This document shows positions 12,436 to 21,958 of a stretch of 64,000 nucleotides of DNA, piece after piece. The position numbers and the translations under genes are program-made. The notes below the pieces were generated by a model. The model made no database searches, was not told the DNA's origin, and was given only the letters and a program-made list of their open reading frames with translations. Within the stretch, counting starts at the first letter, position 1. Every line of letters begins with the position of its first letter. Source of the stretch: Hofstenia miamia (Eukaryota > Xenacoelomorpha > Acoela); assembly GCA_004352715.1 (NCBI GenBank), contig SCFE01000115.1, positions 524,557-588,556 of the forward strand, given 5' to 3'.

Positions 12436-12624
12436 GTAGAATCACTGGGGTGTGATTCTAGTGAACAGAAAGAGAATACAGTTCAAACTATTTCTATTTA
12501 CAAAATGCTTTCAGCTTTATATATACAATATTTACAATATGTACAAATATTACAACTACCAGTCACTAACAAGAAAAGTGTGAGGTCTGGCTGATAAATA
12601 GTAACACCTACCAGCGATGCTACA
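12436..12624 (-). repeat. left LTR of the TRIM-like element
   Basis: It runs from TGTAGAATCAC to GATGCTACA. The outer end carries the inverted pair TAGAATCAC / GTGATTCTA around a 6-nt loop, able to form a hairpin. It differs from the right LTR at only a handful of positions, mostly C/T or G/A changes at CpG. Confidence 0.7.
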
Positions 12625-12668
12625 TGCTGCCCCAGGCCAGACTCAGCGACTTTTCTTGTGTGCCCAAT

Positions 12669-12833
12669 NNNNNNNNNNNNNNNNNNNNNNNNNNNNNNNN
12701 NNNNNNNNNNNNNNNNNNNNNNNNNNNNNNNNNNNNNNNNNNNNNNNNNNNNNNNNNNNNNNNNNNNNNNNNNNNNNNNNNNNNNNNNNNNNNNNNNNNN
12801 NNNNNNNNNNNNNNNNNNNNNNNNNNNNNNNNN
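12669..12833. other. assembly gap (165 N) with duplicated flanks
   Basis: The 80 or so bases before the gap (12587-12668) recur with a few substitutions directly after it (12834-12917). The gap is therefore probably an unmerged contig overlap rather than missing sequence. Confidence 0.85.
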
Positions 12834-13074
12834 GTCTGGCTGATAAATAGTAACACCTACCAGTGATGCTACATGCTGCCCCCGGCCAGACTCAGCGACT
12901 TTTCTTGTGTGCCCAATAGTGGAGGATTTGGTCCAAACGGATCCATTCGACAGCTCTTCACTCAAACATGCAAAAACTAAGGCGTAGGATTGTCTGACCC
13001 CTATCAATTGCGTTAATCTTGCGGAGAGGCATTGGAATGTTCTGCATCACATCAGGGTCCTGTCACAGTCGCCA

Positions 13075-13264
13075 TGTAGAATCACTGGGGTGTGATTCTA
13101 GTGAACAGAAAGAGAATACAGTTCAAACTATTTCTATTTACAAAATGCTTTCGGCTTTATATATACAATATTTACAATATGTACAAATATTACAACTACC
13201 AGTCACTAACAAGAAAAGCGTGAGGTCTGGCCAATAAATAGTAACACCTACCAGCAATGCTACA
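13075..13264 (-). repeat. right LTR of the TRIM-like element
   Basis: It matches 12436-12624 at roughly 97% by eye, including the terminal hairpin-forming pair. It is followed directly by the CCTCC target duplication and the continuation of the host LTR (CACATTATC). Confidence 0.7.
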
Positions 13265-13661
13265 CCTCCCACATTATCACTGGATCTTACAAGTGCATTC
13301 TTATTAAATCAATACCATAGCTAAAAAGGTTTAGAGATATTAAATATAAGAAAAATCAAATGGTATCCAGTGAGACAAAATTTATTTGAAGTTTGCTACA
13401 ATGATTTCCCTACTTTTATACAAGAACAAGGTAAATATTTACCATTTTACAAATTCACTTCAATTCCCTTGCAATTCAAACAAGCAATTACACATTCAAC
13501 TTGATCAAGGGGACAATTAATAACTAATTTAAAACTTAAGTTCAAAAACACTAAAAATCATTAAAATCACTAAATTAAATCAAAGATTAGCACCAAATTA
13601 ATAAAAGGAGAGTGCCATTAATAAAATGAAGGCAAAAATAAGGGCCCTGAGTGACTCTATA

Positions 13662-15195
13662 GCATGTAGCATAAAGACTTTCATTGCTTTTGCAATATTT
13701 ATTTTTCATTTATTTCAATTTCAATATTATTATTTCAAATATATTTCAATTGTGATTTTAATCTGGTGACAATGGTGCTATATATTTTAGTTTGAATTTC
13801 TGCTAATTTAACAGTGTGATATTGATTTGTACCTGTTAGCTATTTATTCATATTTTCATGTGTTAGGTTTTGTTTACAATTACTGGTTTTCATTTGTGTA
13901 AATATCCATGAATTGTTCATTTATTTCTCTTCAATTTATTCACAGTAATTAGTTTTTGCTTTTTATTTTGACTTATCTTACATTTGAAAATTATATGTTT
14001 CTAACTTTCTATCTGTATAGTTAAAGGATACCTAGATGTGGTATGACTTGGCTGGCTTGTTTTCCTTTAACTTAGGTTAGGTGTACAGCTAGGGCTGTTG
14101 TACTTCTTGCCATTCATTATAAAATTGTTATGAATGCTTTCAACTAAATTGCATGAGATGAGAAATGCACTGAGTTTAGGTTATTTTTACTAAGCACTTA
14201 GGTTCACTGCTTGCACCTAAGAGTTAGGGGTTCTTTATTCTTAATCAATTAGGTCTCTAGTCTTATGCAACTTTTCTTAAAGGATTCCTGTATTGGGTTG
14301 TCTGAGTATGGCCACTTTTCTCCAACATGATCTGTTATACTTTTAACTTATATTAGGATAGGCTACAACAGCAAGAGGAGTTAATTATTTTGTAGCATTA
14401 GTAAATCCATGCATTGAGTTGAAACCCTCAATAAGCTAGGATAGTAGAATAGTTGGGTGATTTCATACTGATGCCACATTATAATGCAACAATTTAATAT
14501 CCACATGTCCCAATGTTGCCTTAGCACATTTACAAATTGTAATGAATAAATTTTTGAATGTCTAAGATAAGGAGTAGTAGCTGAATGTTTGCTACTTCAA
14601 ATTATATAATAGTATGAAGCTTGTAGAATTCATTTAATACAATAGTATATTTCCAAGTTGATCACAATTATTAGTGCCCTTTCATCTCTATGCATTTGGT
14701 GGACTTTTTTGTTATGAGTTTCACTGATAAGCATTCAAGTTGGCATGCCTCAGATGTCTCACCTGTCATGAATTTCACTTCAAATTTTTTGGTAATGACA
14801 AAGTGTGGTAATTCATTCACAATTCTGAATGGTTGCTACATTTTAGCATTGCAATTGTTGTAAAATTCAGAATCATTATTTTTTCACCAGCATTGAAAAA
14901 TCTTCAGGCAAATTTGATGATAATAGGACAAATATGAATCTAAATGAAAATTTCATTTATTGCTTTAAAAATTAATTGCAAATTAAGATTTCACTTAGGC
15001 TGAATAATGAAAATTAATATCATAAAATATTTGACAGATAAGCATATATATACTAAAAATTTGATAGACCTATCTAATGTTATTGATTGATATTAATACT
15101 TCATTCACATTTCTTTCATACAAATTTTTCCCAAAAATTAGCTAGGTCAATGTCAAAGTTCTCTTTGTTGGTTTTAAGATGATTTAGAAAGAGAA
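13662..15195. other. no recognisable gene
   Basis: AT-rich, almost CpG-free sequence. I see no gene, transposon terminus or clear repeat here. Confidence 0.45.
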
Positions 15196-16358
15196 GGCCA
15201 AAAATTAAAACCCCAAAGAAATAAAATGCCAAAAATTTTAATCCCAAATAATGAAAATACCAAAGAAATATAAGATCAAAAACAGACAGAAATAAAATGC
15301 CAAACAGTGAAAATGCCAAAGAAATTAAATACCAAAAGTGAAAATCCCAAAGAATTAAAATACCAAATTAAGGGAAGGCAATCAAATTCAAATGTGGCAC
15401 TCCAATCAGAGTGTTGTTTATAGAATTTGGTTGTGCTAAATAGTAACACGCTACATGAGGGTGTAATATCAAATTATTTCATGACCTTTGCATTTTAATC
15501 AAATTACAAGGAGCGTGATATATATTTATGTACAAAAGAGTACTATTTAATAAAAAATATTGATTTGCATAAATATACTTTTATAGTGAAATTTATTCAT
15601 TTTTTATGACTTGTTNNNNNNNNNNNNNNNNNNNNNNNNNNNNNNNNNNNNNNNNNNNNNNNNNNNNNNNNNNNNNNNNNNNNNNNNNNNNNNNNNNNNN
15701 NNNNNNNNNNNNNNNNNNNNNNNNNNNNNNNNNNNNNNNNNNNNNNNNNNNNNNNNNNATGAAAAAATAATTTTCCTAAATTGCATAAATCAGATACATG
15801 TATTATACAAACTCTATTGAAATTCTAAAAAAATTCCAATTAGGGATATATTTAATCACATTACAATTAACTAACGCCTTTGTTTAAGTATGACAGCTTT
15901 TAAAACAAGTCATAAAAAATGAATAAATTTCACTATAAAAGTATATTTATGCAAATCAATATTTTTTATTAAATAGTACTCTTTTGTACATAAATATATA
16001 TCACGCTCCTTGTAATTTGATTAAAATGCAAAGGTCATGAAATAATTTGATATTACACCCTCATGTAGTGTGTTACTATTTAGCACAAACAAATTATATA
16101 AACAACACTCTGTTTGGAGTGCCACATTTGAATTTGATTGCCTTCCCTTAATTTGGTATTGTAATTCTTTGGGATTTTCACTTTTGGTATTTTAATTCTT
16201 TGGCATTTTCACTTTTGGTATTTTAATTCTTTGGCATTTTATTTAGATTTGGCATTATATTTCTTTGGGATTTTATTTTTTGGTGTTTTAATTGTTTGCT
16301 CTTTTATGTCATAAGTATTTGGTTATTTATTTCTTTGGCATTTTAATTTTTGGGATTA
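15196..16358. mobile_element. large inverted repeat, foldback (FB)-like element
   Basis: The left arm (about 15196-15615) and right arm (about 15904-16358) are reverse complements over more than 400 bp. For instance GACTTGTT ending at 15615 pairs with AACAAGTC at 15904, and AGGGAAGGCAATCAAATTC pairs with GAATTTGATTGCCTTCCCT. The outer parts of both arms consist of short direct repeats of the type AAAATGCCAAAGAAATTAAA with spacing of roughly 20-25 bp. The central loop (15616-15903) contains a 143-N gap. Long inverted arms built of short direct repeats are the hallmark of Drosophila foldback elements. No coding capacity is visible. Confidence 0.65.
15616..15758. other. assembly gap (143 N) in the loop of the inverted repeat
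   Basis: Unknown bases at the centre of the inverted repeat, where hairpin structure commonly breaks sequencing and assembly. Confidence 0.9.
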
Positions 16359-16660
16359 AATGTAATTACCTTCAAGATTACATAAAATTGCCAAATCCTA
16401 AAAATGTTTAGATTCAAGCCTAATCATAAAGCTATTACTGAAATGATTTACATAAAAAATGTCAAATATCTTTTAATATATAGTGATGAAAAATGAAAAA
16501 TCACCCATTCAAAAATTAAAAATTTGATACTGATTATTTGATTATTCAAAATGTTAACATTTGAATTCAACTATTATCAGAATTTTCCTTTATTATTGAT
16601 AGATTTTAGAAGTTATCCTGATTACCAAATTTCAAGTTTATAGTAATGTGAACACATTAA

Positions 16661-17346
16661 AGGACTATCTTAACTACATGATTTAATTGTCTTAACATTT
16701 TCAGGAATTTGTGAAATGTAAACATACTGCATCTTAGCTACATGACCCTATTGGCCTGATCTAATCAGGCTCAACTTTTTTTGCCAAGTGTTCTAAACAC
16801 ACAACTTTTACTAATTTTAAATAATGAAATCAATAAATGTATTTTTTACAACTTTAATTATTACAAAAATATATTTTTTAGCATTAATAACATTAATTGA
16901 TAAATTCTAGAAAAACTTTTGTCACTATCACTTACAGTTACAGCCGCTGAAGCACATGCTGAAAAATTCTAGTTGTTATTAGTACTTGATATATATTAAT
17001 GATGCCAATTTTGACAGCATATTTAATAAATAACAACAGTAAATTCCTTCAAATCACTACAACAATTTTTTAAAACTTTTTTTACAAAGTATTAAACTCC
17101 AAATAATCATACATTAAATATTGTCTATGCAAACCTATTATAATATTTATTTAAATTTTTAAGTCAAAATTAAATTACAAATTTATATTTCAATGTATAA
17201 ATTCACAAAATGTAGACAATTTTGTTGGAACCATCCAATGAAGTCAGGTCAATTAAATTGTGTAGCTAAGACACAGTTCCAACTTTTCAGCCAACAATTG
17301 GCCCAATTATGTCAGACAGATTAAGTCATGTAGTTAATGCAGGCCA
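16661..17346. mobile_element. non-autonomous DNA transposon flanked by TTAA
   Basis: The left end AGGACTATCTTAACTACATG and the reverse-complemented right end TGGCCTGCATTAACTACATG share the core TTAACTACATGA plus a following TTAAT. TTAA flanks both sides (16657-16660 and 17347-17350). A second inverted pair lies inside (CTTAGCTACATGACC near 16733 and its partner near 17265), so the TIR motif is doubled at each end. No ORF is present. TTAA duplications occur in piggyBac and Kolobok families; which applies is not decidable here. Confidence 0.5.
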
Positions 17347-17350
17347 TTAA

Positions 17351-18819
17351 AAGCACAAATATCTTTATACTGCTAACATGATTTTCAAGTACTGAAAATG
17401 TAATAAATTCAATCAAAATAGCTTTGAAGAGAAATCATTAATAATTGAAAATACTCATGAAGAAATAGTTAAGATAAATAATTTTATCTTCAGTTTCTTT
17501 TACAAATCAATATTCAGAAATACAGCAAATTTGAAAATCTCTCAAACAAAAAATTTTCTAGCAAAAAATACTCAAATAAAATACCCTGATTACCACAAGC
17601 CATTTATAATTATCATACATACATATAATTATAAAGAAGAATGAACATAGTTAATACCAGATATAGTAAATGTTTGTGGCATTCATATGTGTTTATAATA
17701 CTTGCTACTATACTATAATTGAGTTTGCTATAAGTATGATATATATTTTAGAGATATGATATTTTGTTTACAACAAGAAGTATTGCACTATATGGGGTTT
17801 ATTATATTTAGTTGTGATTTTAGTGCTATTCAATGCTCTTTAAATGATCATTGTTCAAGAAGAGCAATCTATTTGTATATGTGAGAAATAGCAAATTATT
17901 TTGTTACAATTATTAGATATTCATTACTATAACATGCTAGTTTGAATAATATTATAAATGTATGTCATACTAATACAAACTGAAAAACTGATTTCTATAA
18001 AAATTTTCAAAAAATTGAACTAAAGCTTTTTGACCAAACACAATTAATACCAACTCTGATTGGTTAATTTTTTGCCGAATCTCTGAATCTGAAGTAAATA
18101 ATTAAGGTACCGTATATGTAATTTTTTTCAAAAATGAGTTACAAATACAAATACAAACTCTTTGAAATTAATTGTTTTGTTTTTCTCACATCTTTGCATT
18201 TTAACCTTTTAGAATTTTCGAATACATCATTTAATCCGTGAATGTATAGAATGGGCAATGCCGGCCTTGCCTACGAGGGGCTCGGAGATAATATGACCAA
18301 TAAGTTAACTGAAAAAATAATGACAACAACGTCCCTGCTATAATAATTTGGGTTTCGCCCCTTATTTAATTGTTGTAAAATTGCATTTTTTTGTGCTTGC
18401 ATATGTTATTTGTTGGGAAATATATATAATTATATCATTTTTGCCCTATAAGATAATTATAGATCATTTTATATAGTTTCATCCCAACATTTTAAAATCT
18501 CAGTTCTGAATCCAAAAATGTTTCAGAAAGTTTATACAATCTGAGGATATTACAAACATATTTAGCATTTTAAAGAGAATTATAGATTTTTAGACATCAT
18601 TTAATAACAACATAACTTTAATTAAATTTGAAAAATTAAAGGTTTGGATAACAATAATAATCTTCGAAGTATCTTTAAGTCACAATAAAACAGGTCAGTG
18701 TTTTGAAAACACATCTAATACGTTAGAGTATTTTTTAGTTACTTTAAAGAGAATGATTGTTTCAATAACTTTAAAATAAAAAAAACAGAATTGTTGGAAC
18801 TTTAAAGATTTTGTGGCTA
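17351..18819. other. no recognisable gene; CpG transition zone
   Basis: Nothing coding is recognisable. CpG dinucleotides are almost absent up to about 18,060 and become common after it. A short GC-richer patch at 18,256-18,290 contains GGCAATGCCGGCCTTGCC. Confidence 0.45.
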
Positions 18820-19380
18820 TCAGTCCTTGAGCATATTGTATGCATGCAATAAATAAATTTCAAAGTTAAGTTTTATTACATCCTGTGTTTTAATAATTAA
18901 TGAAATAAATTGTTCGTTTCTTGCCAAGCTTGATCTAAATTTAGTATTGTTTTTTCCAATCACTGAAAAAATTCGTTCTTCAGCTGCATTGCTCTGTGGA
19001 ATTGTTAGGAAGAACAGCGCTATATCACTGAGTTTTGGCAGATGTGAACGTAAAAATCCCCAAATTATGTCCATCTTGTGATAGTTTCTCACGTCACTAC
19101 AACATGCCAACCATTCTTTCCAGACATGATCTGGGATTTTTTCTTCTTTTGTCTGTACTGTTGAAATTCTTTTTGAACTGAATGCAGAATTGAGGGATTG
19201 TCAATAGTGTTTTCATACCTATAACGCTGTCAAAATCACTATCACCTCGTTTGTCAAACTCAATAAACTTACTATATTTATAAATCGAAACATCCAAGGG
19301 TAGCCACTTAACACAATATGTATAAGCAGTCTCGTAGAATGAACGAACGGCGTTTATAATTTGTCTTTCTCACTGTCCGC
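18820..19380 (-). pseudogene. hAT-family transposase, C-terminal part with dimerisation domain
   Basis: On the minus strand a frame at about 19380-19140 reads FYETAYTYCVKWLPLDVS and FIEFDKRGDSDFDSV. A second frame at about 19140-18823 reads IPDHVWKEWLACCSDV, IIWGFLRSHLPKLSDIALF, then FLTIPQSNAAEERIFSVIG and FRSSLARN. The latter is the hAT C-terminal dimerisation signature (tryptophan, Pro-x-Leu, x-Ile-Pro-x-Ser-x-Ala-x-Glu-Arg-x-Phe-Ser). Joining the two needs a frameshift near 19140, in an A/T homopolymer-rich stretch. The catalytic N-terminal part is not recognisable, so this is a remnant. Confidence 0.75.
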
Positions 19381-19622
19381 TATGTCTTCTTCAAGAAGTC
19401 TACGTAATGTTGCTTTTGTAAGTATACCAATACTAAGGTGCAGTGGTGCTTAGCAGATGTTGATGAAGTGGACTTTATGATATACTGCTTTGACGGCTTT
19501 TTAACTATAGAGGTTGATGAGTCTTCGAGCATTGGTTCTCTCAAACAAGCAGTGTAAAATTCTAAAAGCTTTTTAATACTTTTTTCGTGATTTTTCAGTG
19601 TGCCCAATTTGAGATCTTTCAT
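19380..19622 (-). pseudogene. possible upstream part of the hAT transposase remnant
   Basis: The 80-residue frame contains GTLKNHEKSIKKLLEFYTA and CLREPMLED, rich in charged helical residues, and ends about 80 bp before the hAT C-terminal frames on the same strand. I infer it belongs to the same element from strand and spacing; no domain is clearly recognisable. An almost identical copy at 21372-21614 is in the duplicated block. Confidence 0.4.
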
Positions 19623-19869
19623 ATGCCCGATAAGTTCTTTAAATGAAAAGTTGAAATCACAATCTGACGTTGAAATGCTATACGTGAAATAGTAATGTGT
19701 AAATATGCTTTAGAAGTTTGCAAATTTATGTTAATAAATTACATTTGCTGTTGTTATTATGTAGTATAAATATACAAAGTCTCTGTGTGCAACTTCAGAA
19801 AATAAAAATTGACATATTTGTATAAAAATTTTGACATTTGCATTGAGTATATTTCTCAACGTTTCACGA

Positions 19870-19935
19870 TTGTTGTACGTTTACAACATCTCGTTAGAGT
19901 CGCTGTGTACATCCAAATCAAACGTACACAGCCAC

Positions 19936-19966
<31 letters not shown>

Positions 19967-19967
19967 T
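19870..19967. other. two adjacent hairpins followed by a (TA)n tract
   Basis: TGTTGTA / TACAACA (4-nt loop, near 19872-19889) and GCTGTGTAC / GTACACAGC (13-nt loop, 19902-19932) can each form a stem. A TA tract of about 29 bp follows. The same arrangement is in the copy at about 21862-21959. Function unknown; it may be a transposon terminus. Confidence 0.4.
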
Positions 19968-20220
19968 CGCGCGGTGTGTACTATGGGAATTAGGAAATCA
20001 ATGTACACACAGTGCCCGATTCAAGTAGGGGCCCTTTTAGACATCAGATAAAGCTGAAATTCGCTGAGAATATTCAATCGAGGTTTAAAAGTTAATGTGA
20101 CAAAGTTTAGAAAATTGTATCCAAACCCTTTGAAAAAACTTTTTTGAGGGCGTTGTGTACACATGGGAGTATGGTGCCACGCGTTTTTGTACAATTTGCA
20201 TATAAATCAGTAGTTTCAAC

Positions 20221-20700
20221 TCAAAATTGCTGATTATGTGCCCAAATTTTGAAAAAAAAATTATTATAAGAAATGACTGATGAATGCTTCAAACCATATT
20301 CATGGGTTAGTAAGAATATATTTGAAGCATTAAATAAAAGTTGCTCATCATTTTCATGCAAAATTTCCCCGAATTTTGAAATACAATTATTTTGTACCCA
20401 ACGCCCTATATTAATGTTAGGTTTTGTACATAGCGCCCGATATATGTATGTATGCATATAATATATATATAATACTGCAAAAATATATTGAAATTTGCAT
20501 ATTTCTAAATGGAGCAAATAGTACAAATGTCGGTAGCATTTGCCCATAATTCTAAAAAGTCTAATAACTAATATATCAAATTGCTGGACACATTTTGTCA
20601 TAAAACATCTAATTTGAATCTCTTTGAGGAAATTGCTTATTGCGACACTACAACAAAGAGCATTAAATGTCAAAACCATAGATATTTCATTGCTAATCAA
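20221..20700 (-). other. 159-codon open frame, doubtful
   Basis: An uninterrupted frame that matches no family I recognise. It runs through a TATATA-rich stretch (YIYYMHTYIYRAL) and is rich in I, F, L, N and K as expected of AT-rich noncoding DNA. It is repeated at 22213-22692 only because of the assembly duplication. Probably not a gene. Confidence 0.15.
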
Positions 20701-21293
20701 GGTTTGTTGAGTAAAATATAATTATACAATACCCTATTCTTATTTCCATATAATATGCATATGATTGATATAAGTATGAGAATATATGATTCTATAAAAA
20801 CTTTGAATTTTCAGTAATAATTGCATAATGCAATGCTTATGGTAATTGCCCACCCCCTCGATCCCTCTTGAAGACGATGCTGTAGATACGCAATATGCAA
20901 GAGAATTTTCTGAGAATTATTAAATGATATTAATACAAAGCAGAATGTATTGAAATTTACGCAACGCGATCGCTTTAGGTATCAAACAAACGGTAAGTAC
21001 AATATTGGGTTATCACCCGGTAATCATAAAGACCACATGCATTTTAATCAGTAAGGAAATAATCGCGCATTAGGGTTTAATTAAAGGCAATCCCAGCATT
21101 CATAGAGTAAATAATAAATATACAGCATACGCTGCTTATTAATTATTCTTTCGTTTATAATAACACTCTGAATTTGTTTTAAAAGGTTCACAACAAAGTT
21201 TTTTCGCATTCGCACTTGAAAATTTATTGTCAACTTCATTATTTCGTAAAAGTAGAATCGATTTAACTCTGACCACTTTGTTAACAACAAAGT

Positions 21294-21294
21294 N
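21294..21294. other. single-N contig join
   Basis: One N separates the end of copy A from the beginning of copy B of the 2-kb block, marking a contig junction. Confidence 0.85.
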
Positions 21295-21927
21295 GCCACT
21301 TAACACAATATGTATAAGCAGTCTCGTAGAATGAACGAACGGCGTTTATAATTTGTCACTCTCACTGTCCGCTATGTCTTCTTCAAGAAGTCTACGTAAT
21401 GTTGCTTTTGTAAGTATACCAATACTAAGGTGCAGTGGTGCTTAGCAGATGTTGATGAAGTGGACTTTATGATATACTGCTTTGACGGCTTTTTAACTAT
21501 AGAGGTTGATGAGTCTTCGAGCATTGGTTCTCTCAAACAAGCAGTGTAAAATTCTAAAAGCTTTTTAATACTTTTTTCGTGATTTTTCAGTGTGCCCAAT
21601 TTGAGATCTTTCATATGCCCGATAAGTTCTTTAAATGAAAAGTTGAAATCACAATCTGACGTTGAAATGCTATACGTGAAATAGTAATGTGTAAATATGC
21701 TTTAGAAGTTTGCAAATTTATGTTAATAAATTACATTTGCTGTTGTTATTATGTAGTATAAATATACAAAGTCTCTGTGTGCAACTTCAGAAAATAAAAA
21801 TTGACATATTTGTATAAAAATTTTGACATTTGCATTGAGTATATTTCTCAACGTTTCACGATTGTTGTACGTTTACAACATCTCGTTAGAGTCGCTGTGT
21901 ACATCCAAATCAAACGTACACAGCCAC

Positions 21928-21958
<31 letters not shown>

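Larger units (their letters stand above)
12436..13264 (-). mobile_element. TRIM-like miniature LTR retrotransposon with 5-bp target duplication
   Basis: Two near-identical 189-190 bp LTRs (12436-12624 and 13075-13264) bound a non-coding interior. CCTCC flanks both sides (12431-12435 and 13265-13269), and the paralogous LTR at about 787-796 shows the empty site with one CCTCC. Next to the right LTR, reading on the minus strand, TGGCGACTGTGACAGGAC has the form of a tRNA primer-binding site, so the element runs on the minus strand. The two flanks of the internal N gap repeat one another. Removing that overlap leaves about 200 bp of interior and a total near 580 bp. It encodes no gag or pol, so it must move in trans if at all. 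Confidence 0.75.
11902..13661 (+). repeat. solo LTR of the same family as 364-1185, interrupted by a nested element
   Basis: It opens TGTAGAATCACAGGG and closes with GTGACTCTATA. It is collinear with the LTR at 364-1185 except for the insertion at 12436-13264. GCAT flanks both outer ends (11898-11901 and 13662-13665), a possible 4-bp target duplication. No internal retroelement sequence adjoins it, which fits LTR-LTR recombination leaving a solo LTR. A GGGGG run just upstream could alternatively be a remnant polypurine tract. Confidence 0.65.
19303..21293. repeat. copy A of a 2-kb block duplicated at 21295-23282
   Basis: The block from GCCACTTAACAC to ...TTAACAACAAAGT recurs after a single N with an offset of 1992 bp (1989 after an internal difference). 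The copies are almost identical. The single-N joint suggests two overlapping allelic contigs placed end to end. The content includes a minus-strand frame at 19380-19622, possibly part of the hAT remnant, and a (TA)n tract at 19938-19967. Confidence 0.85.

Noticed and set aside
20221-20700. 159-codon minus-strand frame, seen again at 22213-22692
   Set aside because: No recognisable family, AT-driven composition and overlap with a TA-rich stretch. The apparent conservation is only the assembly duplication.
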